Below, one piece after another: positions 16,822 to 25,950 of a DNA stretch of 64,000 bases; positions within the stretch are counted from its first letter, which is position 1; each line of letters starts with the position of its first letter. The notes beneath the pieces are model-generated. The model saw only the letters and a program-made list of their open reading frames with translations, ran no database searches and was not told where the DNA came from. The position numbers were made by a program, and so were the translations under genes. The stretch comes from Leadbettera azotonutricia ZAS-9 (GTDB lineage Bacteria > Spirochaetota > Spirochaetia > Treponematales > Breznakiellaceae), in assembly GCF_000214355.1 (NCBI RefSeq), contig NC_015577.1, positions 3,784,288 to 3,848,287 of the forward strand, read 5' to 3'.

Positions 16822-16850
16822 TTGAAAAAACTTCCCTTTTGGATCATACT
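16822..16850 (+). promoter_or_regulatory. promoter of pepT, -10 six bases before ATG
   Basis: TTGAAA (16822-16827) and CATACT (16845-16850) are 17 bp apart. The ATG of pepT is at 16857, six bases after the -10 box, again predicting a leaderless mRNA. This promoter is back to back with that of the DUF2156 gene. Confidence 0.5.
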
Positions 16851-16856
16851 TTTTAT

Positions 16857-18119
16857 ATGAATACCGCCATCATCAATGAAGACAAAAAGATTTTTACCCA
16901 GCTCACAACAAGCCGTTTTCTAAAATATGTGGGCTTTAACACCACGAGCGATCGCCACGAAGAGGCCACCCCCTCGACACCGGGCCAGTGGGATTTAGCG
17001 AAGTATCTTGTGGAAGAGCTAAAAGGCTTGGGCCTCAAAGATATAGAGCTGACGGATCACTGCTATGTGATCGCCCGGCTTCCCGCAAGCCCCGGCAAAG
17101 AATCCATTCCCGCAGTGGGATTTCTCGCGCACCTTGATACTTCAAGCGAAGTCTCAGGGGAGAACATAAAAGCCCAGGTAATAGAAAACTACGATGGCAA
17201 GCCCATAATTCTTGGAGCCGGCCTTTCCCTCGATCCTGCAGCCGATGCCGATCTTGCGGCCCAAAAAAGCAAAGCCCTGATCCACACCGACGGCAGTACC
17301 CTCCTCGGGGGCGATGACAAGGCAGGCATTGCGGCAATTATGGGCGCCGTTGAATATCTCTTGAAGCATCCGGAAATTTCCCACGGAACTGTTGAACTTA
17401 TTTTTACTCCTGACGAAGAAACCGGCAAAGGGCTCCCCGAATTTCCCCTCGCAACGCTCAAGTCCAAAGCCTGCTTTACCCTTGACGGCGGCCCAATAGG
17501 TGAACTTGAGATTGAGTGCTTCAATGCCTGGGGCGCCAATATCAAATTTACCGGCAAATCCATGCACCTTGGGACGGCCAGGGGCATCATGGCGAACGCC
17601 GCCAGCATGGCTGCCTCTTTCGCCGCCATGCTCCCCCGTTCCGAAAGTCCCGAAGCCACCGATGCCTATTACGGCTATTACTGCCCTCTTGAAATTCACG
17701 GGGATATCGAAAACGCTGTCCTCGAAGTATTCATCCGCGACTTTGACAGCAAAGGCGCAGAGAGGCGGGTCGCTGCCCTCGACGTATTTGCCCGGGCTGT
17801 AGAATCCCAATTTTCCGGCGGCAAAGTAAGCGTACAGGCCAAGGCCCAGTATTTTAATATGAAGGAAAAGATAAATGAAAAACCCGAAATCCTGGAAAAA
17901 TTGAAAACCGCCTTCAATAATCTGGGCATAGAGATCCATCAAAAACCCATACGCGGCGGCACCGATGGCTCACGCCTTACCGAACTCGGCATACCCACCC
18001 CGAATATTTTTACCGGCGGGCGCAATGCCCACAGCCGCCTTGAGTGGGTTTCTATCCCTGAAATGGCTGCAGCCTGTCAATTAACAGCAGAACTTATACG
18101 TCTTTGGGGAAATAATTAA
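16857..18119 (+). CDS. pepT: peptidase T, tripeptide aminopeptidase (M20B)
   Basis: A 420-aa cytosolic zinc peptidase of the usual length. The metal centre is visible in order: His and Asp in FLAHLDTSSE near residue 87, Asp in GGDDKAG near 152, Glu-Glu in FTPDEETGKG near 187, Asp in TLDGG near 208, and His in GGRNAHSRLEW near 390. RGGTDGSRL near 368 is the conserved substrate loop. It removes N-terminal residues from tripeptides, completing peptide breakdown. I set the start at 16857 since the family begins with the helix FTQLTTSRFLKYVGF shortly after it; the frame is open further upstream but without likeness. Confidence 0.93.
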   Translation: MNTAIINEDKKIFTQLTTSRFLKYVGFNTTSDRHEEATPSTPGQWDLAKYLVEELKGLGLKDIELTDHCYVIARLPASPGKESIPAVGFLAHLDTSSEVSGENIKAQVIENYDGKPIILGAGLSLDPAADADLAAQKSKALIHTDGSTLLGGDDKAGIAAIMGAVEYLLKHPEISHGTVELIFTPDEETGKGLPEFPLATLKSKACFTLDGGPIGELEIECFNAWGANIKFTGKSMHLGTARGIMANAASMAASFAAMLPRSESPEATDAYYGYYCPLEIHGDIENAVLEVFIRDFDSKGAERRVAALDVFARAVESQFSGGKVSVQAKAQYFNMKEKINEKPEILEKLKTAFNNLGIEIHQKPIRGGTDGSRLTELGIPTPNIFTGGRNAHSRLEWVSIPEMAAACQLTAELIRLWGNN

Positions 18120-18126
18120 ATTATAC

Positions 18127-18155
18127 TTGCATGTGATATAAGAGTAGTTTATACT
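18127..18155 (+). promoter_or_regulatory. promoter of the acyltransferase gene, -10 five bases before ATG
   Basis: TTGCAT (18127-18132) and TATACT (18150-18155) are 17 bp apart, and the ATG is at 18161. No ribosome-binding site can be placed between, so a leaderless message is predicted. Confidence 0.5.
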
Positions 18156-18160
18156 AGCTT

Positions 18161-19063
18161 ATGGAAACATTAGCCACTGCATTCAGAGAGCAAATCAAGC
18201 AGGTAGTGAGCCTGTCAAAATCTTCCACTCTTATTACTGAACATAACGTATATCAGCAGGGGGCGGATAACATACTCCCCTTTTTGGATCAAATGGTGGA
18301 TAGCCTGATCCTCCCCGGATCAGGAGTGGACGGCATGGCCCATCTTGAAGATCTCCTTTCAAAAGCCCGGTCGGGAAAGTCCTGCCTGCTCCTTTTGGAG
18401 CATTACAGTAATATGGATCTTTCGCTTTTTTCTTCATTGGTAAGAAAAGAAGGCGGCCATGGGGAAGAAATAGCAAAAGCTGTGGTCGCCATAGCCGGCA
18501 TGAAGCTTAACGAAGAAAACCCTGTCGTATCTGCCTTTGCAAGCGCTTATACCAGGATTGTAATTTATCCCAGCCGTTCGTTCCAGGGCCTTGATGCTGA
18601 AAAAGACAAAGCTGAAATTATCCGCAGCAATGCAATTAACCGGGCTGCCATGAAATCCCTCATGAGCGTAAAGGTGGACGGCAAACTTATTCTGCTGTTC
18701 CCATCCGGAACCCGTTACCGCCCCTGGGATCCAAACACCAAGCGCGGCGTTAGGGAAATCGATTCCTATATTAAATCTTTTGATTATATGTGCCTTGTAG
18801 CCATAAACGGGCAAGTCCTCCATGTAGCCGAGGGCGATATGCTGGACGATTATCTTACCCCCGATCTTATTCGCCTTACTGCCGGGCCTGTACTGGATTG
18901 TTCTGAATTCCGTGAAAAGATCCGCGCTGAAGTTGAAGCACGAAAAACCGAAAACACCGAAGCAATTGAGGATAAAAAGCAAGCCGTGGCGGATGCCATT
19001 ATGGCTTTGCTGGAAGAAATGCATATCAAGGCAGAGCCGGAGCGCTTGGCACTGCTTAAATGA
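18161..19063 (+). CDS. glycerolipid acyltransferase (PlsC/PlsB-like)
   Basis: A 300-aa protein with the acyltransferase HX4D motif, His-Tyr-Ser-Asn-Met-Asp in LLLEHYSNMDLSLF near residue 87. The third block LLFPSGTRYRPWD near 178 stands for the usual FPEGTRS; Ser replaces Glu. No clear membrane helix is seen, so it is probably peripheral to the membrane. It likely moves acyl chains onto glycerol-3-phosphate or lysophosphatidate in phospholipid synthesis; which acceptor cannot be told. The C-terminal 45 residues form a charged helix (ARKTENTEAIEDKKQAVADA). Confidence 0.8.
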   Translation: METLATAFREQIKQVVSLSKSSTLITEHNVYQQGADNILPFLDQMVDSLILPGSGVDGMAHLEDLLSKARSGKSCLLLLEHYSNMDLSLFSSLVRKEGGHGEEIAKAVVAIAGMKLNEENPVVSAFASAYTRIVIYPSRSFQGLDAEKDKAEIIRSNAINRAAMKSLMSVKVDGKLILLFPSGTRYRPWDPNTKRGVREIDSYIKSFDYMCLVAINGQVLHVAEGDMLDDYLTPDLIRLTAGPVLDCSEFREKIRAEVEARKTENTEAIEDKKQAVADAIMALLEEMHIKAEPERLALLK

Positions 19064-19113
19064 AAAAGGTTGCCCTGATAGCTATTTTTATCTCTTCCTG
19101 AAGCATTTTCATT

Positions 19114-20796
19114 CTATCTCATCTTGGCAAGGCCGCTGGAAATATCGTAACAGTAATCACCCAGCTTCTCGATGCGCCGCACCAGGTCTATGAACAGCAA
19201 TTCTGTCTTAACGTCTTTGCCTGCCTCGATGCGCTTGCGGCTCAGCTTGCGGAGACGGTCCCGGGCCTGGTCTATGGCGTCTTCGAGTTCCCGGGCCTGG
19301 TGGGCCTGCTCGGCAGTGAGGCTGCGGCCAAGGTGCTCGCGCACCAGAGTGAGGAAATCTTCAACCTGTTTGACGTAGGGGACGAGGGCTTCCATCTCCT
19401 TGCCCTTGATAAGCTGGTTTTTCTTGACGCTGCGATCCAGAAGGTACACAAGCCCGCAGCAGTCATCGGTCATGTCTTCGAGATCCGCGATAACCCGGAG
19501 CAGCAGGGTTACCCTCCTGCCCGAGCGGGGGTTAATTTGCTCCCTGGTGCAGGCGATGAGAAAGGCTGTGAGGGTTTCGCGCATTTCGTCGGCATAGGCT
19601 TCCTTTACCTTCATCTCGTCCATGAGAACGTTGACCAGGGTATCCTTGTCCTCGGTTTCGGGCAGGGCTTTGAGGCCCTCGCTGAAGGAGGCGTACATGG
19701 AAGAAGCAATGCCTGCCATATCGCGGATTTCTTTTTCTGCCCGCAGGATGCTCAGTTCCGGCGTATCCTGGATTGAAGCAGCACGGTATACAAAATGGTA
19801 ATGGTCCGGCACAGCCGCTTCTTTTTGGGGATCGTCCTTTATGATGAATTTTACCAACACTGCGAATTGCGTTACAAAGGGGATGAACACAATGGTACAC
19901 CCTATATTGAACACCGAGTGGAACATTGCGAGGTGGGAAGTTATCCCCTCGCCTGATGAAGATCCGGGGGTGATAAAATCAACAAAAGTCAAAAGGGGCT
20001 TAAAGAATAGCAGTGCCAAAATACTGCCCACCACATTGAAAAGCACGTGCACCAAAGCGGTTTGCTTGGCTGCGGTTTTGGCTCCGAAGGCTGCCAAAAT
20101 TGCGTCGATGGTAGTGCCTATATTGGCGCCCAGGATCAGGGCCGCGGACATCTCGAAATTTATGATTTGCCTAAAGGCCAGGGTAATCACCAGGGTGAGG
20201 GTTGCGGCGGAAGAGTGCATCAGAAGGGTGACCACTGTCCCTATGGCTACGCTTAACAGTATCGAGCCCATCCCATAACCGGAAAGTTTGCTGATAAAGA
20301 TAACTGAATCGGAGCTTATGGAAGGGAGGGAGGTATTAAGGAATTCGAGGCCCAGGAAGATGAAGCCGAAGCCAAGAAAAGCCTCGCCCCAGGCTTGGTG
20401 CTTCCACTTGATGATACGGGCAATAAAACCTATGCCTATGGCGGGCAGCGCCAGGGAGGCGATATCAAACTTGAAGCCAATGAGGGACACGATCCAGCCT
20501 GTGGTGGTGGTACCTATATTGGCGCCCATGATGACCCCAATGGACTGGGTCAGGGTAAGGAGGCCGGCGTTCACAAAGGACACCAGCATGACCGTGGTCG
20601 CCGAAGATGACTGTACCAGGGTTGTCACGATAAACCCCGTAAAAACCGCCATAAAACGGTTCCTGGTCATAAAGTTAAGGACTTGCTGCATGCGGTCGCC
20701 GGCAGCCTGCTGGACGCCATCGCTCATCACCTTCATTCCATAGAGGAAGAGGCACAAACCGCCGACTAAATGAAACAGAATGCCGATTACCTGCAT
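19114..20796 (-). CDS. Na+/phosphate symporter with PhoU-like tail
   Basis: A 560-aa membrane protein of the NptA/YjbB family. Two inverted repeats of the Na/Pi cotransporter domain carry the QSSSATTVMLVSFVNAG segment near residue 62 and HSSAATLTLVITLAF near 194, with GANIGTT motifs at about 90 and 223. Residues from about 340 to the end are a helical PhoU-like domain in the cytoplasm. It takes up inorganic phosphate with sodium or exports it; the PhoU tail suggests sensing of phosphate state. It is divergent from trpS. Confidence 0.88.
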   Translation of the reverse strand: MQVIGILFHLVGGLCLFLYGMKVMSDGVQQAAGDRMQQVLNFMTRNRFMAVFTGFIVTTLVQSSSATTVMLVSFVNAGLLTLTQSIGVIMGANIGTTTTGWIVSLIGFKFDIASLALPAIGIGFIARIIKWKHQAWGEAFLGFGFIFLGLEFLNTSLPSISSDSVIFISKLSGYGMGSILLSVAIGTVVTLLMHSSAATLTLVITLAFRQIINFEMSAALILGANIGTTIDAILAAFGAKTAAKQTALVHVLFNVVGSILALLFFKPLLTFVDFITPGSSSGEGITSHLAMFHSVFNIGCTIVFIPFVTQFAVLVKFIIKDDPQKEAAVPDHYHFVYRAASIQDTPELSILRAEKEIRDMAGIASSMYASFSEGLKALPETEDKDTLVNVLMDEMKVKEAYADEMRETLTAFLIACTREQINPRSGRRVTLLLRVIADLEDMTDDCCGLVYLLDRSVKKNQLIKGKEMEALVPYVKQVEDFLTLVREHLGRSLTAEQAHQARELEDAIDQARDRLRKLSRKRIEAGKDVKTELLFIDLVRRIEKLGDYCYDISSGLAKMR

Positions 20797-20909
20797 ATAC
20801 TCTCCTGGCAGCCAAGTACGGTAAAATTATAAGTTTTTCAGGAAAAATTCCAGCCCCTTCATATTTGGCCTTTCTCTTTTTCTGAAAAAGAGCTATTATG
20901 CCTCGTATT

Positions 20910-21908
20910 ATGAAGAAGATAGCTCTCACAGGGGTAAAACCCACCGGCGACCTCCACATCGGCAACTATTTCGGGGCCATCAAGCCCGCTATTGCCCTTA
21001 CCGCCGAGTACGACGCCCGGTACTTTATCGCCGACTACCACGCCCTTAACACCATGAAGGACGCCAAGGAGCTGAACGCCACCATCAGGCAGGTTGCCGC
21101 ATGCTGGCTCGCTTCGGGCCTCGATCCCGACAAGGTGATCTTCTATCGCCAGAGCTCCATCCCCGAAACCTTCGAGCTTTCTACCATGCTCATGGCTTTT
21201 ACCTCCAAGGGCCTCATGAACCGCGCCCACGCCTACAAGGCTGCAGTGCAGGACAACAATGAAAAAGGGGACGATCCCGACGCGGGAGTCAACATGGGCC
21301 TCTTTACCTACCCCGTGCTCATGGCCGCCGACATCATCCTCTTTGATTCGGATGTAGTCCCTGTGGGAAAGGATCAGGTTCAACATATTGAGATGGCCCA
21401 GGACATTGCCCAGGCCGTGAACTTCAACTACAAGCAGGAAGTGCTTAAAATCCCCCAGGCGGCGGTGCAGGAAGAAGTGGCCGTAGTACCCGGCCTTGAC
21501 GGCAGGAAGATGAGCAAAAGCTACGGCAACGTCATCCCTCTCTTTGCTCCGGAAAAACAGCTCCGCAAGACCATCATGCGCATCGTGACCAATTCCCAGG
21601 GTGTCGATGAGCCCAAAGATCCCGATGCAAGCCAAATCTTTCTATTATATAAGCTTTTCGCCTCCAAAGAGGAACAAGCCGCTCTGGCGTCCCGTTACCG
21701 CGCCGGAGGCATGGGCTGGGGCGAGGCCAAGGAAGAACTCTTCAGGGTGGTGAACCGCGAACTTACCCCCATACGCGAACGCTACGATGCCTACATAGCA
21801 GATCCTGCCGGCCTCGACCGCATTCTTGCGCAGGGCGCCGAGAAGGCCAGGCCCATTGCCGCCGCCACGGTTAAGCGCTTCAGGAAAGCGGCGGGGATAG
21901 ATAACTAA
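20910..21908 (+). CDS. trpS: tryptophan--tRNA ligase
   Basis: A class I synthetase of 332 aa, charging tRNA-Trp. The HIGH motif appears as GDLHIGNYFGA near residue 14, and the KMSKS loop as GRKMSKSYGN near 200. The tryptophan-binding ADYHALN and DPDKVIFYRQS segments lie between. I prefer the ATG at 20910 because the family usually begins close to the first strand (KKIALTGVKPTG); an in-frame ATG four codons earlier (20898) is also possible. Confidence 0.95.
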   Translation: MKKIALTGVKPTGDLHIGNYFGAIKPAIALTAEYDARYFIADYHALNTMKDAKELNATIRQVAACWLASGLDPDKVIFYRQSSIPETFELSTMLMAFTSKGLMNRAHAYKAAVQDNNEKGDDPDAGVNMGLFTYPVLMAADIILFDSDVVPVGKDQVQHIEMAQDIAQAVNFNYKQEVLKIPQAAVQEEVAVVPGLDGRKMSKSYGNVIPLFAPEKQLRKTIMRIVTNSQGVDEPKDPDASQIFLLYKLFASKEEQAALASRYRAGGMGWGEAKEELFRVVNRELTPIRERYDAYIADPAGLDRILAQGAEKARPIAAATVKRFRKAAGIDN

Positions 21909-21938
21909 TTTCCTCTTCCCTTTTCCCCTAAAAAATGG

Positions 21939-21966
21939 TATAATTTTCAAATTCAATAGGAGGATT
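21939..21966 (+). promoter_or_regulatory. -10 box and ribosome-binding site of the DUF3798 transporter operon
   Basis: A consensus TATAAT is at 21939-21944, and AGGAGG at 21958-21963 stands 7 bases before the ATG at 21971. The -35 region is weak (pyrimidine-rich), which may point to activator control. Confidence 0.5.
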
Positions 21967-21970
21967 CTTA

Positions 21971-23203
21971 ATGAAAAGAATCGGTTTAGCGGCTTTTATC
22001 CTTATTATGGGTAGCGCCCTGATTTTTGCCTCTGGCGGCGGCCAGAAGAGCAGCGGAAGCACAGGATCTACTGCGGCTTATCACATTGGCATAGTGACCG
22101 GGACAGTTTCCCAGTCTGAAGACGACCTCCGGGGCGCTGAAGAACTCATCAGGCGCTATGGGGCTGTTTCCTCGGGCGGCGTCATCCAGCATGTAACTTA
22201 CCCCGACAACTTCATGGATCAGCAGGAAACCACCATCACCCAGATCACCACTCTTGCGTCTGATCCCCTGATGAAGGCCATTGTCGTAAACCAGGGCGTA
22301 CCCGGCACTGCCGAAGCCTTTAGGCGTATCAAGGATTCCAGGCCCGACATTTTGCTCTTTGCCGGTGAATCCCACGAGGATCCTCTGATAATTCAGCAGT
22401 CAGCCACCCTGGCCATCAGCGCCGACTTTGTATCCCGCGGTTATACCATCCCCTGGGCTGCCAAACAGCTTGGCGCCGACACCTTTGTGCATATCTCTTT
22501 TCCCAGGCACATGAGCTATGAATCCCTCGGTCTCCGCAGGCAGATTTTCGAAGCCGCCTGCAAAGATCTGGGCATAAAGTTCGTGTTTGTAACCGCCCCT
22601 GACCCCACTTCTGATGTCGGCGTTGCCGGCGCCCAGCAGTACATTCTGGAACAGACTCCCCAGTGGATCGCCCAGTACGGCAAAAATTCCGTATACTTCT
22701 GCACCAATGACGCCCATACCGAGCCCCTGCTCAAGCAGCTCCTCACCTACGGCGGAATGTTCGTAGAAGCCGATCTCCCCAGCCCCCTCATGGGTTACCC
22801 CGGAGCCCTGGGCATCGACCTCTCGGCTGAAGCCGGTAATTTCCCCGCCATCCTCAAAAAGGTTGAAGCCTCTGTGGTAGACAAGGGCGGCGCAGGCCGT
22901 TTCGGTACCTGGGCCTTCTCCTACGGCTTTACCGCTTCCGCGGGCCTCGGCGAATTCGCCAAGAGGATCCTCGATGGAAAGGCTAAAGTTGACAGCGCTG
23001 CGGATCTCTATGCGGCTCTTGGGGAATTCACCCCCGGCGCCAAGTGGAACGGCGGTTACTATGTGGATGCCAATACCGGCATACGCGCCAGGAACCAGAT
23101 CCTCATCTATATGGACACCTATATCATGGGCAAGGGTTACCTCCCCACTACCGCCCAGGTTGTACCGGACAAGTACTATCAGATAAAGTTCCAGCAGCAA
23201 TAA
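21971..23203 (+). CDS. DUF3798 periplasmic substrate-binding protein of an ABC importer
   Basis: A 410-aa exported protein: residues 1-20 are a signal peptide (KRIGLAAFILIMGSALIFA, then SGGGQ). The mature part has the two-lobed periplasmic binding shape of DUF3798 proteins, with HIGIVTGTVSQSEDDLRGAEELI near residue 40 at the start of the first lobe. It is the first gene of an operon with an RbsA-type ATPase and two RbsC-type permeases, so it delivers a solute, probably a sugar or nucleoside, to them. The true ligand of this family is not known to me. A strong hairpin follows the stop, which would let this gene be made in excess over the others. Confidence 0.85.
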   Translation: MKRIGLAAFILIMGSALIFASGGGQKSSGSTGSTAAYHIGIVTGTVSQSEDDLRGAEELIRRYGAVSSGGVIQHVTYPDNFMDQQETTITQITTLASDPLMKAIVVNQGVPGTAEAFRRIKDSRPDILLFAGESHEDPLIIQQSATLAISADFVSRGYTIPWAAKQLGADTFVHISFPRHMSYESLGLRRQIFEAACKDLGIKFVFVTAPDPTSDVGVAGAQQYILEQTPQWIAQYGKNSVYFCTNDAHTEPLLKQLLTYGGMFVEADLPSPLMGYPGALGIDLSAEAGNFPAILKKVEASVVDKGGAGRFGTWAFSYGFTASAGLGEFAKRILDGKAKVDSAADLYAALGEFTPGAKWNGGYYVDANTGIRARNQILIYMDTYIMGKGYLPTTAQVVPDKYYQIKFQQQ

Positions 23204-23217
23204 GTTAGTTATCGATG

Positions 23218-23249
23218 GAAACCGCGCGTAATGCGCGGTTTCTGTTTTC
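23218..23249 (+). terminator. hairpin between binding protein and transporter genes (attenuator)
   Basis: GAAACCGCGC (23218-23227) and GCGCGGTTTC (23233-23242) form a perfect 10-bp stem with a 5-base loop, followed by TGTTTTCTG. The short interrupted T-run suggests partial termination or 3' end protection, in keeping with high expression of the binding protein and lower expression of the ATPase. Confidence 0.7.
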
Positions 23250-23284
23250 TGTACGCGCGTGTAATTTCTTCCCAAGGATCGTGT

Positions 23285-24883
23285 ATGGCAAATGATGTTC
23301 CCCTTCTGCGTTTTGAAAATGTTACGAAAGATTTTTACGGCAACACCGTACTTACAGGCGTGGATTTTTCCCTTGAAAAAGGGCAGATCCTGGGTCTGGT
23401 CGGCGAAAACGGCGCCGGCAAAACTACCCTCATGCACATACTTTTTGGCATGTCCGATATCACCGAAACAGGCGGATACCACGGCAAAATTTATATAAAC
23501 GGAAAGCCCTGCCATTTCAAATCTCCCTTCGACGCTCTTGACGCGGGGATAGGCATGGTTCACCAGGAATTTTCCCTCATTCCGGGTTTTACAGCCTGCG
23601 AAAATATCATGCTTAACCGCGAACCGGTTAAGCTCAACCCCGCAGTGGAAGTGTTCGGCGAAAGGCTTGCCACCCTAAAGCGGGACATTATGCAGGAGCG
23701 GGCAGCGAAAACCATCGCCAAGCTGGGGGTCAATATTTCCCCGGATACGGTGGTTTCCGAAATGCCTGTGGCCCACAAACAGTTCACCGAAATTGCCCGC
23801 GAAATAGACCGGGACGAAGTAAAACTTTTAGTGTTAGACGAACCCACTGCGGTACTTACCGAGAGTGAAGCGGAAATACTGCTTGCGGCCCTTGAACGCC
23901 TTGCAGGCGAAGGCATTGCCATCATCTTTATTTCCCATCGCTTAAGGGAAATTACCCAGATAGCCGACAAGATCCTCGTGCTTAGGGACGGCCATATTGT
24001 CAGGGATACCAAAAACGAAAACATCAGCATTACCGACATCACTACCTGGATGGTGGGTCGGGAAGTGGATGTTTCAAGCGTCCTGGAAAAGCGGGAACTT
24101 TCGGGCGAGGCTTTTAAGGTGGATCACCTCTGGGTGGATATGCCCGGCGAAACCGTGCGGGATGTTTCCTTCGCGGTCAAGCAGGGGGAGATTTTCGGCA
24201 TAGGGGGCCTTGCAGGCCAGGGCAAGCTCGGCATCCCCAACGGCATCATGGGGCTTTACGCTTCAGGGGGCAAGGCCCTTATGGAAGGGAAAAACCTTGC
24301 GCTGGGCGATCCCAAACCGGTGCTGGACGCAGGCGTTGCCTTTGTGTCGGAAGACCGGCGGGGTGTAGGATTACTGCTGGACGAAAGCCTTGACTGGAAC
24401 ATTGCCTTCGGGGCCATGCAGACCAAGGGCGAGTATCTCAAAACTTTCTTCGGCGGTCTTTTTGGGCTTCGTGATGAAAAAGCCATGCGGACGCTGGCCG
24501 ACGACTATATCGCCAAACTCGAAATTAAGTGTACCAGTGCGAAACAGCCTGCAAAAGAACTTTCAGGCGGCAACCAGCAGAAAGTCTGCCTTGCCAAAGC
24601 CTTTGCACTTAACCCCAGGCTGCTTTTTGTTTCGGAGCCTACCAGGGGAATAGATGTGGGAGCAAAGAAAATTGTTTTGGATACCCTGAGATATTATAAC
24701 CGCGAAAAAGGAACCACTATTGTTATGATTTCCAGCGAACTTGAAGAGCTGCGTTCCATTTGCGACAGGATCGCCATTGTTGACGAAGGCAAAATAGCCG
24801 GCATACTGCCCCCTGACGCGCAGGCCGCCGAATTCGGCCTCTTAATGTCCGGGATAGCCGTAAATGCAGGGGGCGCAAAATGA
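23285..24883 (+). CDS. ABC transporter ATP-binding protein, tandem-domain RbsA type
   Basis: A 532-aa ATPase with two nucleotide-binding domains. Domain 1 has Walker A GENGAGKTT near residue 40 and LLVLDEPTAVLT near 185. Domain 2, after about residue 275, has a degenerate Walker A (GGLAGQGKLG) but a good signature LSGGNQQKVCLAKA near 438 and LFVSEPTRGIDVGAK. Such asymmetry is normal for the sugar/nucleoside importers. It energises the two permeases that follow; its stop overlaps the next ATG by 4 bases. The start at 23285 follows AAGGATC; the frame is open further upstream without likeness. Confidence 0.92.
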   Translation: MANDVPLLRFENVTKDFYGNTVLTGVDFSLEKGQILGLVGENGAGKTTLMHILFGMSDITETGGYHGKIYINGKPCHFKSPFDALDAGIGMVHQEFSLIPGFTACENIMLNREPVKLNPAVEVFGERLATLKRDIMQERAAKTIAKLGVNISPDTVVSEMPVAHKQFTEIAREIDRDEVKLLVLDEPTAVLTESEAEILLAALERLAGEGIAIIFISHRLREITQIADKILVLRDGHIVRDTKNENISITDITTWMVGREVDVSSVLEKRELSGEAFKVDHLWVDMPGETVRDVSFAVKQGEIFGIGGLAGQGKLGIPNGIMGLYASGGKALMEGKNLALGDPKPVLDAGVAFVSEDRRGVGLLLDESLDWNIAFGAMQTKGEYLKTFFGGLFGLRDEKAMRTLADDYIAKLEIKCTSAKQPAKELSGGNQQKVCLAKAFALNPRLLFVSEPTRGIDVGAKKIVLDTLRYYNREKGTTIVMISSELEELRSICDRIAIVDEGKIAGILPPDAQAAEFGLLMSGIAVNAGGAK

Positions 24884-25950
24884 GCAACATCGCTGTAAAA
24901 ATTGATAAAAACAAAATAGAAGAGTTTATCAGCGATTTCGGCTGGCCCAGGCTCATCATTTTCTTTTTTGTGGTTGCCCTTTTTATCGCCGCCCCCTTTG
25001 TAGGCATCAATCCTGATTCTTCCATTAAAGATGTGCTGGTGCGTTTCGGGCAAAACGGCGTCATGGTGCTTGCCATGGTTCCCATGATGCAGTCGGGGAG
25101 CGGCTTGAACTTCGGGCTCCCTGTGGGCATTGTTGCGGGCCTTTTGGGTTCCACCCTGGCGATGCAGTTTCAGCTTACAGGCCCCGCAGGATTCTTCGGC
25201 GCACTATTACTGTCAATGCCCTTTGCCATCCTTTTTGGGTATCTCTACGGCCTTCTCCTCAACAAGGTAAAGGGAGAAGAAATGACCATTGCAATGTACG
25301 TGGGCTTTTCCATTGTTACCTTCATGTCCATCATGTGGCTCATACTTCCTTTCTCAAACCCCACCATGGTTTGGGGTTACACGGGCAAGGGCTTAAGAAC
25401 TACCATCACCCTGGACGGCTATTGGTCAAGAATACTAAATAACTTTCTCGTGGTAAAAATAGGGCCTTTTTTTGAATTCCCCACAGGGGCAATTCTTTTC
25501 TTCGTTGTCATGGCCTTTATCATGTGGCTTTTTATGAGGAGCCGCACTGGTACTGCCCTTACTGCCGTGGGTTCCAATCCCGGCTTTGCCAGGGCAGGCG
25601 GGGTTTCGGTAAACCGCTGCCGTATCATAGGCGTCATGATGTCCTCGATTTATGGGGCCATAGGAATACTCACCTATCAGCAGGGCTTCGGCTTTATACA
25701 GCTTTACAACTCACCACTCTATATGGCCTTTCCCGCAGTAGCAGCAATACTGCTGGGCGGCGCTTCGGTAAACAAGGCCAGCATACTCAACGTGGTAGTG
25801 GGAACTTTCCTTTTCCAAAGCATACTTACCATGACGCCCTCGGTTATCAACAGCGTGCTCAGGACTGATATGTCGGAAGTAATACGCATACTTATCTCCA
25901 ACGGGATGATCATTTATGCCTTAACCAGAAAATCGAAGGTAACCAAATGA
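24880..25950 (+). CDS. ABC transporter permease 1 (RbsC/BPD_transp_2 family)
   Basis: A 356-aa integral membrane protein with about nine or ten hydrophobic segments and the family pattern GLNFGLPVGIVAGLLG near residue 80 and TALTAVGSNPGFARAGGVSVNR near 230. GASVNKASILNVVVG near 300 is the conserved C-terminal block. It forms half of the channel with the next gene. Start and stop overlap the neighbouring genes by 4 bases each. Confidence 0.9.
   Translation: MSNIAVKIDKNKIEEFISDFGWPRLIIFFFVVALFIAAPFVGINPDSSIKDVLVRFGQNGVMVLAMVPMMQSGSGLNFGLPVGIVAGLLGSTLAMQFQLTGPAGFFGALLLSMPFAILFGYLYGLLLNKVKGEEMTIAMYVGFSIVTFMSIMWLILPFSNPTMVWGYTGKGLRTTITLDGYWSRILNNFLVVKIGPFFEFPTGAILFFVVMAFIMWLFMRSRTGTALTAVGSNPGFARAGGVSVNRCRIIGVMMSSIYGAIGILTYQQGFGFIQLYNSPLYMAFPAVAAILLGGASVNKASILNVVVGTFLFQSILTMTPSVINSVLRTDMSEVIRILISNGMIIYALTRKSKVTK

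Noticed and set aside
17154-17942. Long minus-strand frames inside pepT
   Set aside because: PepT has all metal ligands in the plus frame; the shadow frames have no start signals.
22400-23563. A 387-codon open frame on the minus strand
   Set aside because: It is antisense to the DUF3798 protein and the start of the ATPase gene and shows no recognisable motif.
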